NCBI GenBank assembly: GCA_902798685.1
Contig: CADBXO010000018.1
Location: 1-47,909 of the forward strand
DNA length: 47,909 bases
Source: an uncultured Bacteroidales bacterium
Lineage (GTDB): Bacteria; Bacteroidota; Bacteroidia; Bacteroidales; Bacteroidaceae
Direction: 5' to 3'
Shown: positions 16,449-24,604 of the stretch, piece by piece
Numbering within the stretch: position 1 is the first letter of the stretch
How the letters are laid out: every line of letters starts with the position of its first letter
Made by a program: the position numbers and the translations under genes
Notes under the pieces: model-generated
Seen by the model: only the letters and a program-made list of their open reading frames with translations
What the model was told of the DNA's origin: nothing
The model's database searches: none

Positions 16449-17255
16449 ATGAAAAGAAATATCGTTCGCTCTATACTGGCCGTATGCATTGCATCGGCTT
16501 TCATTATCTCTTGTGAGCCGATGGAACCGGCCACATATACTGAGAACTTCTACCGCATCGCATCCGTGAACTACGCTAACGGCCAGGCTTCACTCAAATT
16601 TGACTATACCGGCGAGAAGTATGCCATTGACAACTTCAAGACAAAGGCCGATATGGACCATTTCGGCCTCAAGCACGGTGACCGCATCATTGCAGGACTT
16701 CAGTATTACACAGTAAGTTCAATCGGCAAGATATCACTTCTTAATTACGCCCAGTATCCTATTCTCAAGCTGGAGGAGTCACGTCCGGCCGACAGCCTCA
16801 ACCATGACTGCCGTTTCAACGTACTGAACTTCAACAGCGTTGAGTATCCCGCAATCTGGGCACAGGGACATCTGGTCAATCTGGCACCTATCTACTTTGT
16901 TCCCAACTCCAACTGCGAGAGCAAGTTCTATCTCTACCCCCTGCAGATGAAGGAGGATACCCTCGAGATGCGCATGTACTCATACATCCCCGATAACGAC
17001 CTCGCAATCCACGGATACGCCAGCGCTTCACAGACATGGCTCTGCTATGACATTGCCTCAATCAGGGATTCTGTGGCCGATGCAGACGAGTTCAACCACC
17101 GCAAGCAGATTCTCTCAGCCATTGACAAGCTCAGGGGTGACTCAATGATGGTTCACATCTTCCAGCCCGATACCCTTTGCGGCATGCTGGACACCATCTA
17201 CTACGAGCGTTATCCCAGAGTATCAGTATCAATCAAGATCCCCAGAGATTTCTGA
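16449..17255 (+). CDS. NigD-like lipoprotein
   Basis: 268 residues from the ATG at 16449, which begins an SPII signal: MKRNIVRSILAVCIASAFIISC, lipid Cys at residue 22. The length and layout (an N-terminal small beta domain with FDYTGEKYAIDNF and HGDRIIAGLQYYTVSS, then a C-terminal beta-sandwich) recall Bacteroides NigD-like proteins. That match is by overall resemblance, not a diagnostic motif. Expected location is the periplasmic or outer face of a membrane. smpB starts 9 bases after the stop, so they are probably co-transcribed. Function unknown. Confidence 0.6.
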   Translation: MKRNIVRSILAVCIASAFIISCEPMEPATYTENFYRIASVNYANGQASLKFDYTGEKYAIDNFKTKADMDHFGLKHGDRIIAGLQYYTVSSIGKISLLNYAQYPILKLEESRPADSLNHDCRFNVLNFNSVEYPAIWAQGHLVNLAPIYFVPNSNCESKFYLYPLQMKEDTLEMRMYSYIPDNDLAIHGYASASQTWLCYDIASIRDSVADADEFNHRKQILSAIDKLRGDSMMVHIFQPDTLCGMLDTIYYERYPRVSVSIKIPRDF

Positions 17256-17264
17256 TCCCAAGAG

Positions 17265-17729
17265 ATGGCCAAGCGAACAGCTTCCAAAAGCGTAAACATA
17301 AAGAACAAGAGGGCTACGTTTGACTACGAGCTCCTTGACACCTGGACAGCCGGCATTGTGCTCACCGGAACCGAGATAAAATCCATCCGTGACTCAAAAG
17401 CCAGCCTGGCCGACAGTTACTGCACGTTCATAAACGGAGAACTCTGGGTAAAGGGCATGCATATAGCCCAGTACGCATTCGGATCCTACAACAACCACGA
17501 AGCCAAGCGCGACCGCAAACTCCTGCTCACCAAAAAGGAGCTCCTCAAACTGGCCGCCGACAGCAAGAATCCCGGATTCACCATCGTCCCCACCCGCCTT
17601 TTCATAGGCGACAAAGGTCTGGCCAAACTCGTCATCGCGCTCGCCAAAGGTAAGCACGAGTACGACAAACGCCAGTCTATAAAGGATAATGAGGATAAGC
17701 GGGAGATGGCCCGCGCCTTCATGAAGTAA
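17265..17729 (+). CDS. smpB: SsrA-binding protein SmpB
   Basis: A 154-residue protein of the usual length. SmpB binds tmRNA and brings it to stalled ribosomes for trans-translation. Diagnostic blocks are [52 protein letters not shown], and [16 protein letters not shown]. The C-terminal basic tail ([23 protein letters not shown]) matches the helical tail that enters the mRNA channel. No tmRNA gene was seen nearby. Its stop directly abuts that of the convergent glycerol kinase-like gene. Confidence 0.96.
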   Translation: MAKRTASKSVNIKNKRATFDYELLDTWTAGIVLTGTEIKSIRDSKASLADSYCTFINGELWVKGMHIAQYAFGSYNNHEAKRDRKLLLTKKELLKLAADSKNPGFTIVPTRLFIGDKGLAKLVIALAKGKHEYDKRQSIKDNEDKREMARAFMK

Positions 17730-19217
17730 TCACTTCTTTGCAGTGAGCATCACAGCGTGAACGCTCTGCAGCCAGCCCTGCAGGTTCTTAATACGCTCCT
17801 CAGGCTTCATCTCAGGCAGACAGATCTCACTGATCTTACGAACTTCCTTAATCTGATCCACAGAGGTAAAGATTCCGCAGGCGCAGCAGTTCAGTATTGC
17901 TGAGCCCAGGCCCGATGCCTCCTCAAGCCCCAGACGCTTTACCGGGAAGCCCAGGATATCGGCCTGGAACTGCATCAGGAAGTCGTTCTTGGCCGATTCG
18001 CCATCAATTGAGAGCTCGCGCAGCGGAGTGGTCAGACCGCGCATGGCCAGTTCTACGACATCGGCCACCTGATAAGCGATTGACTCGAGTGCGGCACGTA
18101 CCACATGAGCCTTGGTGGTCTGCATGGTAAGTCCGGTGATCATGGCCTTTGCATCGGGCACCCACCAGGGAGAACCCAGACCGTTGAATGCCGGCACAAA
18201 GTATACGCCGCCGTTGCCGGTAACGCTCTGAGCCAGAGTCTGTGTATCCTCGGTTGAATCCACCAAACGCAGGTTATTGGTAATCCAGTCCAGCACGGCA
18301 CCCGATGAATGTACGTGACCCTCTACAACGTAGTAGTTGTGGTCAAACATTGAGTAGCCCACTGAGCAGACCATGCCGTTGGGAGCCGGAACCGGCTTCT
18401 CGCCCACGTTGAACATGACTGATGAGCCTGTACCGTAAGTGGTCTTGCCCTCACCCGGCTCAAAGCAGAGCTGTCCTACCAGAGCACCGTGTGAATTACC
18501 CAGAACGCCGGCAATCTGCACGGGTTTGGGAAGCAGGCCTTCTATATCGGTCTCACCGAATACACTGTCAGAGGGCTTTGTCTCGGGCAGGATGCATGCG
18601 GGGATGGTGAATACTCTAAGGATATCGGGATCCCACTCCATCGAATTGATATTGAAGAGCAGGGTACGTGATGCGTTTGAATAGTCGGTAACGTGTGACT
18701 TGCCGCCGGTAAGCTTCCAGATGAGCCATGTATCGATGGTACCCATCAGGATATCACCCTTCTCGGCACGCTCTCTAACGCTCTGGATATTGTCCAGGAT
18801 CCATTTTACGCCACTGCCTGAGAAGTATGTATCGGGAATAAGACCGGTACGCTCCTTGATGGTAGCCTCATAACCCTTGTCAATGAGTTCCTGACAGAAG
18901 GCGGCACCGCGACGGCACTGCCACATGACTGCGGGATAGACAGGCTTGCCGGTCTTCTTGTCCCACAGCACCACTGTCTCGCGCTGGTTAACCATTGAAA
19001 TCGAGAACTCATTGCCCTCAAAAGAAGGCAGGGAGAGCTGCTTGATGGCAGCTACGGTATTGGTGTAAATCTCCTCTGCATCGGCCTCAACCCAATCCTC
19101 GCGGGGATGACTGATCTTGTGAGGGATTATCTTATGGTCTATAAGATTGAGTTTCTCATCGAATAGAAGCGCCTTTGATGATGAAGTGCGCTGGTCAATT
19201 GTGATTATGTATCTCAT
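17730..19217 (-). CDS. glpK: Glycerol kinase-like FGGY protein with substituted catalytic residues
   Basis: 495 residues, collinear with bacterial GlpK. Family blocks include NQRETVVLWDKKTGKP (78-92), WQCRRGA (99-105), YFSGSGVKWILDN (131-143), GTIDTWLIWKLTGG (159-172), DYSNASRTLLFNI (178-190) and the TYGTGSS loop (260-266). GlpK makes glycerol 3-phosphate from glycerol and ATP. However, the phosphate-loop DQGTTSS is DQRTSSS here (Arg10). The AGDQQ motif holding the catalytic Asp reads LGNSH (Asn241). The DGG ATP-binding motif reads DGE (Glu407). So activity or substrate may be altered. No glpF or glpD is near. Its ATG overlaps the stop of the transglycosylase gene (TAATG), so the two are coupled. 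Confidence 0.8.
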   Translation of the reverse strand: MRYIITIDQRTSSSKALLFDEKLNLIDHKIIPHKISHPREDWVEADAEEIYTNTVAAIKQLSLPSFEGNEFSISMVNQRETVVLWDKKTGKPVYPAVMWQCRRGAAFCQELIDKGYEATIKERTGLIPDTYFSGSGVKWILDNIQSVRERAEKGDILMGTIDTWLIWKLTGGKSHVTDYSNASRTLLFNINSMEWDPDILRVFTIPACILPETKPSDSVFGETDIEGLLPKPVQIAGVLGNSHGALVGQLCFEPGEGKTTYGTGSSVMFNVGEKPVPAPNGMVCSVGYSMFDHNYYVVEGHVHSSGAVLDWITNNLRLVDSTEDTQTLAQSVTGNGGVYFVPAFNGLGSPWWVPDAKAMITGLTMQTTKAHVVRAALESIAYQVADVVELAMRGLTTPLRELSIDGESAKNDFLMQFQADILGFPVKRLGLEEASGLGSAILNCCACGIFTSVDQIKEVRKISEICLPEMKPEERIKNLQGWLQSVHAVMLTAKK

Positions 19218-19963
19218 TACTTGTTGTTGTCAGCTAATTTTTCAATGGCCCGGAACAACTGTTCCTGGTCCTTGTACTCATTATATTTGCGGTTTACGCG
19301 CTTTACGTAGTTAAGTGTCTCAGTTGCGTCGAATGAACCGTACTGGCATACGCTGTCGTTATAGACCTCGGGGTCCGATAAGGACGCCAGCACCGGTGAA
19401 AGGCTGTTCCAGTTATAGCGGTTGATGCCCTTCTTGCGTGCTATGCGCATAGCATCAAAGATGTGGTTTGAACCGCCGTTGTAACTTCCCAGTATATAGT
19501 TCATTCTCTCTCTTTCGTTGATGAAGCTGAACAGATTGCCCAGATCATCGATATACTTTACAGCCACCCTGATATCCAGCTCCACGCTCTGCGCCATCGT
19601 ATCGGCCACACCCATCTTGGCAAGCAGATGATGATATGTCGAGGGCATGATCTGCATCAGGCCCTGAGCACCGCGGTGTGAGCGTGCGGCGGTATCGAAC
19701 TTGGACTCGACGTATGCTATGGCAGCAAGCATCTTCCAGTCACATACGCTGTCGGCGTAGAGACGGAACAGAGAATCAAAGGGGGAAATGTAGATATAAT
19801 CCTGAGGCTTGGGCTGTACCTCTTCCTCTGCAGGGTTATCTACCACCGGATCCTGTTTACAGGTTCTGGTGAGGAAAAGGATAAGTATCAGGGCAGCTGT
19901 CACAAGAAGTACTATAACCTTCTTGGCATTCATCTCGGGCCCGTTGTATTTAGTCTCCTGCAT
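19217..19963 (-). CDS. Membrane-anchored lytic transglycosylase (SLT domain)
   Basis: A 248-residue protein with an N-terminal anchor (VIVLLVTAALILILFL) and a Glu/Pro-rich linker. The SLT domain includes AIAYVESKFDTAARS (catalytic Glu86), GAQGLMQIMPSTY and GSYNGG, the standard signature of family 1 transglycosylases such as MltF/Slt. These enzymes cut murein to 1,6-anhydro products in the periplasm. The Cys near residue 35 is not preceded by a good lipobox, so a plain membrane anchor is favoured. Met11 is an alternative start. It is the first gene of a unit with the glycerol kinase-like gene, an unusual pairing. Confidence 0.87.
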   Translation of the reverse strand: MQETKYNGPEMNAKKVIVLLVTAALILILFLTRTCKQDPVVDNPAEEEVQPKPQDYIYISPFDSLFRLYADSVCDWKMLAAIAYVESKFDTAARSHRGAQGLMQIMPSTYHHLLAKMGVADTMAQSVELDIRVAVKYIDDLGNLFSFINERERMNYILGSYNGGSNHIFDAMRIARKKGINRYNWNSLSPVLASLSDPEVYNDSVCQYGSFDATETLNYVKRVNRKYNEYKDQEQLFRAIEKLADNNK

Positions 19964-20010
19964 TGCAAACGCCGCGTCTTAAAAGGGCGACTCAATTTTA
20001 AATATCGGCA

Positions 20011-20018
20011 CAAAGGTA
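20011..20018 (-). promoter_or_regulatory. -7 promoter box of the transglycosylase/kinase-like unit
   Basis: Minus-strand TACCTTTG, about 48 bases before the ATG at 19963. It is divergent from the his promoter. Confidence 0.65.
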
Positions 20019-20117
20019 CACCTTTTTTATAAGCCGGCCAAATCAGCAATCCTATAGACATACGTTCTGGAATGCATAAAAATCACCATTTGGCTTGCAC
20101 AATACAAAAAAGGAGCG

Positions 20118-20125
20118 TACCTTTG
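20118..20125 (+). promoter_or_regulatory. -7 promoter box of the his operon
   Basis: TACCTTTG, ending 8 bases before the leader peptide ATG at 20134 and about 150 bases before hisG. Confidence 0.75.
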
Positions 20126-20133
20126 CCGCTGAA

Positions 20134-20184
20134 ATGAAACGTTATACAGTATCATATCACCACCATCATACCTGCAGATCCTGA
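20134..20184 (+). CDS. hisL: Histidine operon leader peptide
   Basis: A 16-codon open frame, MKRYTVSYHHHHTCRS, starts just after the his promoter and ends 94 bases before hisG. Four consecutive His codons (CAC CAC CAT CAT) lie in its centre. This is the signature of an attenuation leader, where ribosome stalling at His codons during shortage of charged tRNA-His prevents formation of the downstream terminator. The terminator at 20217-20249 is in place between it and hisG. The gene is too short for standard gene calling. Sequence alone does not prove translation, but position, content and terminator agree. Confidence 0.88.
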   Translation: MKRYTVSYHHHHTCRS

Positions 20185-20216
20185 TCGGTAGGCTATAATT
20201 GGTGTATAAATATACA

Positions 20217-20249
20217 AGAGGCTTGCCGGTTAACGGTGAGCCTCTTTTT
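20217..20249 (+). terminator. his attenuator terminator
   Basis: AGAGGC (20217-20222) pairs with GCCTCT (20240-20245), with an inner CCG/CGG stem and a GTTAA loop, followed by TTTT. It lies between the leader peptide and hisG, so it must be read through for operon expression. Possible alternative pairings upstream are TACC/GGTA (20169-20190) and AGGCT with AGCCT (20190-20194 with 20239-20243). An antiterminator was not worked out with certainty. Confidence 0.85.
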
Positions 20250-20277
20250 AATTACAAGATTTAAAACAATTTACGAT

Positions 20278-21129
20278 ATGTTGAGAATAGCTGTACAGTC
20301 AAAAGGTCGTTTATACGACGAGACAATGGAGTTGCTTCAGGAGTCAGGCATCAGCCTGGGAGTATCCAAGCGTACCCTTCTGGTTCAGGCCGGTAATTTC
20401 CCGGTCGAGGTTCTGTTCCTGCGTGATGATGACATACCGCAGTCAGTTGCCGGTGGTGTGGCCGATGTAGGTATCGTGGGTGAAAACGAGTTTGTTGAGC
20501 GTGCCGAGAAGGCCGATGTCATCAAGCGTCTGGGTTTCAGCCGCTGCCGCCTTTCACTTGCCATCCCCAAGGCAATTGATTACAAGGGCCTTGAGTGGTT
20601 CAACGGCAAGAAGATTGCCACCTCCTACCCCGGAATCCTCAAGACATTCCTCAAGGAGAAGGGAATCAAGGCCGAGACACATGTTATCACAGGCTCAGTT
20701 GAGATCGCTCCCGGTATAGGTCTAGCCGATGCCATATTCGACATTGTAAGTTCAGGCTCGACACTGGTAAGCAACAACCTTCGTGAGGTTGAGGTTGTAA
20801 TGCAGTCCGAGGCCCTCCTGATAGGTAATCCCAAGATGAGTGCCGAGAAGAAGGCCATCCTTGAGGAACTCCTGTTCCGCTTTGATGCAGTAAAGGCTGC
20901 CCAGGGCAAGAAATACATCATGATGAACGTGCCCGATGACCGCATGAGCGAGGTTCTGGCTGAGCTCCCCGGCATCAAGAGCCCCACAGTAATGCCTCTT
21001 GCAACCAAGGGCTGGAGCTCAGTACACACTGTTCTTGATGAGAAGCGTTTCTGGGAAATCATCGGCAAGCTCAAGAACGCCGGCGCCGAGGGTATCCTGG
21101 TTCTCCCCATTGAGAAGATGATTCTCTAA
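20278..21129 (+). CDS. hisG: ATP phosphoribosyltransferase, long form (HisG)
   Basis: 283 residues from the ATG at 20278; the upstream in-frame region lies inside the terminator. HisG joins ATP and PRPP in the first step of histidine synthesis. Blocks LRIAVQSKGRLYDET, FLRDDDIPQSVAGGVADVGIVGENE and ATSYPGILKTFL are typical, and IVSSGSTLVSNNL contains the PRPP-binding loop. The extra C-terminal domain (KYIMMNVPDDRMSEV to the end, with SPTVMPLATKGWSSVHTV) is the ACT-like regulatory domain of the long form, which is inhibited by histidine and needs no HisZ. It is thus controlled by both attenuation and feedback. Confidence 0.97.
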   Translation: MLRIAVQSKGRLYDETMELLQESGISLGVSKRTLLVQAGNFPVEVLFLRDDDIPQSVAGGVADVGIVGENEFVERAEKADVIKRLGFSRCRLSLAIPKAIDYKGLEWFNGKKIATSYPGILKTFLKEKGIKAETHVITGSVEIAPGIGLADAIFDIVSSGSTLVSNNLREVEVVMQSEALLIGNPKMSAEKKAILEELLFRFDAVKAAQGKKYIMMNVPDDRMSEVLAELPGIKSPTVMPLATKGWSSVHTVLDEKRFWEIIGKLKNAGAEGILVLPIEKMIL

Positions 21130-21162
21130 TTGAGAATTGAAAATTGAAAATTGAAAATTGAA
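21128..21162 (+). repeat. Five tandem AATTGAR heptads filling the hisG-hisD gap
   Basis: AATTGAG once, then AATTGAA four times, beginning inside the hisG stop codon and ending exactly at the hisD ATG. No Shine-Dalgarno sequence is present. The A-rich repeat itself would form the translation initiation region. Confidence 0.85.
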
Positions 21163-22443
21163 ATGAACGTAGTAAAATATCCGTCCAAGTCTGACTGGAA
21201 GCAGTTGCTGAGCCGTCCCGCACTGAGCGTGGAGGGTCTCTACGAGCGTGTCCAGGCTGTACTTGACACCGTACGCAAAGGTGGTGACAAAGCCCTGAAG
21301 GAGTACGAGCTCCAGTTTGACAAGGTTGAGCTTGACTCACTGGCCGTAAGCCAGGCCGAGCTTGACGAGGCTGCCGCTCTGGTACCTGCAGAACTCCGCA
21401 GCGCAATTGACCGAGCAGCTGATAACATCCGCAAGTTCCACGCCTCACAGCTGCCCTCACTGAGCAAGGTTGAGACCACTCCGGGCGTAACCTGCTGGCA
21501 GAAAGCAGTGCCCATCACAAAGGTAGGTCTCTACATCCCCGGCGGCACAGCACCCCTCTTCTCCACAGTACTGATGCTGGCTATCCCCGCCCGCACCGCA
21601 GGCTGCTCAGAGATTGTGCTCTGCACCCCTCCGGGACGTGACGGCAAGGTCAATCCCGCCATACTTTACGCCGCACAGGTGGCAGGCGTAAACCGCTTCT
21701 TCAAACTGGGCGGTTCACAGGCCATCGCCGCAATGGCATACGGCACCGAGAGCGTACCCAAGGTATCCAAGATATTCGGCCCCGGCAACCCCTACGTTAC
21801 CGCCGCCAAGCAGATAGTATCACTCAAGGATGTGGCCATCGACATGCCCGCAGGCCCCTCTGAGGTTGAGGTTATAGCCGATGCCCAGGCCAACCCCGCA
21901 TTCGTAGCCGCTGACCTGCTCTCACAGGCCGAGCACGGACGCGACAGCCAGGTAATCCTGCTCACCACATCTGCACAATTTATCGATAAGGTACAGGCCG
22001 AGGTTGACCGTCAGGTTGCCCTGCTGCCCCGCAACGAGATTGCCGAGGCATCACTGCAGAACAGCCGCATGATACTGCTCAGCAACGATGATGAGATTAT
22101 AGAGATGACCAACGAGTATGCTCCCGAGCACCTGATCATTCAGACTAAGAATGCATCAGAGCTTGCAGAGCGCGTAGTCAACGCAGGTTCAGTGTTCATC
22201 GGCCCATGGTCACCCGAGAGTGCGGGCGATTATGCATCGGGCACCAACCACACCCTGCCCACCAGCGGCTATGCAAAGGCATACTCAGGTGTCAACATTG
22301 ACAGCTTTATGCGCAAGATAACCTTCCAGGAGCTGACCCGTGAAGGTCTGGCCTCACTTGGCCCCGTGATTGAGACAATGGCAGCCGGCGAAAGCCTGGA
22401 CGCCCACAAAAATGCAGTAACCCTGCGACTGAAAGAACTATGA
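21163..22443 (+). CDS. hisD: Histidinol dehydrogenase
   Basis: 426 residues from the ATG at 21163. HisD oxidises histidinol to histidine with two NAD, the last two steps of the pathway. Diagnostic blocks are [64 protein letters not shown] (with zinc/catalytic residues) and NEYAPEHLI. Reading could open earlier at a TTG at 21151, but that lies in the heptad repeat and gives no family residues. The stop overlaps the hisC start by 4 bases. Confidence 0.97.
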   Translation: MNVVKYPSKSDWKQLLSRPALSVEGLYERVQAVLDTVRKGGDKALKEYELQFDKVELDSLAVSQAELDEAAALVPAELRSAIDRAADNIRKFHASQLPSLSKVETTPGVTCWQKAVPITKVGLYIPGGTAPLFSTVLMLAIPARTAGCSEIVLCTPPGRDGKVNPAILYAAQVAGVNRFFKLGGSQAIAAMAYGTESVPKVSKIFGPGNPYVTAAKQIVSLKDVAIDMPAGPSEVEVIADAQANPAFVAADLLSQAEHGRDSQVILLTTSAQFIDKVQAEVDRQVALLPRNEIAEASLQNSRMILLSNDDEIIEMTNEYAPEHLIIQTKNASELAERVVNAGSVFIGPWSPESAGDYASGTNHTLPTSGYAKAYSGVNIDSFMRKITFQELTREGLASLGPVIETMAAGESLDAHKNAVTLRLKEL

Positions 22444-23477
22444 AACCGTTACAAGAACTTGTAAGACCCAATATCTGGAGCCTGAGCCCGTACACATCGG
22501 CCCGTGACGAGTATCAGGGCAAGGACGCAAAGGTGTTCCTGGACGCAAACGAGAACCCCTACAACGCCCCCTTCAACCGTTATCCCGACCCGCTTCAGCG
22601 CGATCTCAAGAAAAAAATCGCTGTAATCAAGGGCGTTAACGAGCAGTCCATTTTCTTTGGCAACGGCAGCGACGAGGCCATCGACCTGATGTTCCGCATT
22701 TTCTGCCGTCCCGGTGTTGACAACGCCGTAGCCATCGAGCCCACCTACGGAATGTACGGAGTGTGTGCCGATATCAACGACGTTGAGTACCGCCGCGTGC
22801 TGCTGGATGAGAACTTCCAGCCTGATGCCGACAAGATCATGGCCGCAACCGATGCCAATACCAAGCTGATTTTCTTCTGCTCACCCAACAACCCCAGCGG
22901 CAACAACATCGACCGCAAGGTTATTGACAGCGTGCTGGACCGTTTTGACGGCATCGTGATCGTGGATGAGGCCTACATTGACTTTGCAGGCGTACCCTCA
23001 TACCTTGAGCAGTTGGAGTCACGCCCCAACCTGATTGTGCTGCAGACCTTCTCCAAGGCATGGGGAATGGCCGGAATCCGTCTGGGAATGGCTTTCGCAC
23101 AGCCCGAGATCATCGGCATAATGAACAAGGTCAAATACCCGTACAACATCAACCAGCTCACACAGAAGCGCGCCATGGATGAGGTTATGCAGCACGACCG
23201 TGTCCAGGAATGGGTCAAGTCAATACTCAGGGAGCGTGCCCGCCTGATGAAGGAGTTCGCAAAACTGGATTGCACCCTGCAGGTCTATCCCTCTGATGCC
23301 AACTTCTTCCTGGCTCGCGTAAAGGACGCCAAGGCAACCTACGACTATCTGGTTGACCGCGGCATCATTGTCCGCAACCGCAGCAAGATAGCTCTGTGCG
23401 GCAACTCCCTGCGCGTAACCGTAGGCACTGCTCCTGAAAACAACGCGTTGATTGACGCTCTCAAGAAATTTAAATAA
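22440..23477 (+). CDS. hisC: Histidinol-phosphate aminotransferase
   Basis: A 345-residue PLP-dependent class I/II aminotransferase that converts imidazole acetol phosphate to histidinol phosphate. Blocks are [56 protein letters not shown] and [13 protein letters not shown], with the PLP lysine in SKAWG. Its ATG overlaps the hisD stop (ATGA), so translation is coupled. The stop codon is part of an apparent internal promoter box for hisB. Confidence 0.96.
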   Translation: MKPLQELVRPNIWSLSPYTSARDEYQGKDAKVFLDANENPYNAPFNRYPDPLQRDLKKKIAVIKGVNEQSIFFGNGSDEAIDLMFRIFCRPGVDNAVAIEPTYGMYGVCADINDVEYRRVLLDENFQPDADKIMAATDANTKLIFFCSPNNPSGNNIDRKVIDSVLDRFDGIVIVDEAYIDFAGVPSYLEQLESRPNLIVLQTFSKAWGMAGIRLGMAFAQPEIIGIMNKVKYPYNINQLTQKRAMDEVMQHDRVQEWVKSILRERARLMKEFAKLDCTLQVYPSDANFFLARVKDAKATYDYLVDRGIIVRNRSKIALCGNSLRVTVGTAPENNALIDALKKFK

Positions 23478-23482
23478 CTTTG
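23475..23482 (+). promoter_or_regulatory. Apparent internal -7 box before hisB
   Basis: TAACTTTG is a full match to TAnnTTTG; its first three bases are the hisC stop codon. It ends 6 bases before the hisB ATG, the same geometry as the near-leaderless promoters elsewhere in this window. Confidence 0.5.
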
Positions 23483-23488
23483 GCAGAT

Positions 23489-24604
23489 ATGAGCAAGAGA
23501 GTCCTATTCATAGACCGCGACGGAACAATAGTAGTTGAGCCGTCCGACGAGCAGCTTGACAGCTTTGACAAGCTGGAGTTCGTGCCCGGAGTATTCAAAA
23601 GCCTGTCATTCCTAAGGGAGCACACAGACTTTGAGTTCGTAATGGCCAGCAACCAGGACGGACTGGGTACCCCGTCATATCCTGAAAAGGACTTCTACCC
23701 CACCCAGAACTTCATCCTGAACACTCTCAAGGGTGAGGGCGTCTCATTTGACGATATTCTGATTGATCCCCACTTCCCCGAGGACAACGCGCCCACCCGC
23801 AAGCCCGGCACCGGAATGTTCGGTAAATATATGACTGGTGAGTACGACCTCAGTGCCAGCTACGTAATCGGAGACCGCGCCACAGACGTGGAGCTGGCCC
23901 GCAACCTGGGCTGCCGCGCCGTCCTGCTGCAGGACAGTGCCGATTCCCTGCCCGCTGACTTACAGGCAGTCTGCGCATTTGCAAGCCGCGACTGGTGGAA
24001 GATAGCCGAGTTCATATTCGCAGGCGAGCGCCGTGCATCGGCCCACCGCGCAACAAAAGAGACTGACATTCTGGTTGAGCTCAACATAGACGGCTCAGGC
24101 AAGTGCGACATCAGCACCGGTCTTGGCTTCTTTGACCACATGCTCGAGCAGATTGGCCGTCACGGCGGCATGGACCTGACCATCAAGGTCAAGGGAGATC
24201 TGAATGTTGACGAGCACCACACAATCGAGGATACCGGAATCGTGCTCGGCGAGTGCATCCGCAAAGCCCTGGGTGATAAACGTGGCATAGAGCGCTACGG
24301 TTACGCCCTCCCCATGGACGACTGCATGGCTCAAGTAGTTCTGGACTTCGGAGGCCGCAGCTGGCTTGTCTGGAACGCAGAATTCAAACGCGAAAAGGTT
24401 GGTGATATGCCCACCGAGATGTTCCTGCACTTCTTCAAGTCCCTCAGCGACGCCGCCGCCATGAACCTCAACGTTCAGGCCCAGGGCGACAACGAGCACC
24501 ACAAGATCGAAGCCATCTTCAAGGCCTTTGCCCGCGCCCTGAAATCCGCAGTCCGCCGCGACATTTGGAACTACACGCTCCCCTCCTCCAAGGGCGTACT
24601 TTAA
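23489..24604 (+). CDS. hisB: Bifunctional histidinol-phosphatase / imidazoleglycerol-phosphate dehydratase
   Basis: About 371 residues from the ATG at 23489. The N-terminal HAD phosphatase (residues 1-165) has [23 protein letters not shown] and [12 protein letters not shown]. The C-terminal IGPD domain has [48 protein letters not shown] and [15 protein letters not shown], with the paired metal-binding histidines. The domains catalyse two non-adjacent steps of histidine synthesis. The phosphatase lacks the Cys cluster of the zinc loop known in E. coli HisB; here the loop reads [15 protein letters not shown]. It is the last his gene here; hisH, A, F and IE are not in the window. The stop overlaps that of fbp by 3 bases. 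Confidence 0.96.
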   Translation: MSKRVLFIDRDGTIVVEPSDEQLDSFDKLEFVPGVFKSLSFLREHTDFEFVMASNQDGLGTPSYPEKDFYPTQNFILNTLKGEGVSFDDILIDPHFPEDNAPTRKPGTGMFGKYMTGEYDLSASYVIGDRATDVELARNLGCRAVLLQDSADSLPADLQAVCAFASRDWWKIAEFIFAGERRASAHRATKETDILVELNIDGSGKCDISTGLGFFDHMLEQIGRHGGMDLTIKVKGDLNVDEHHTIEDTGIVLGECIRKALGDKRGIERYGYALPMDDCMAQVVLDFGGRSWLVWNAEFKREKVGDMPTEMFLHFFKSLSDAAAMNLNVQAQGDNEHHKIEAIFKAFARALKSAVRRDIWNYTLPSSKGVL

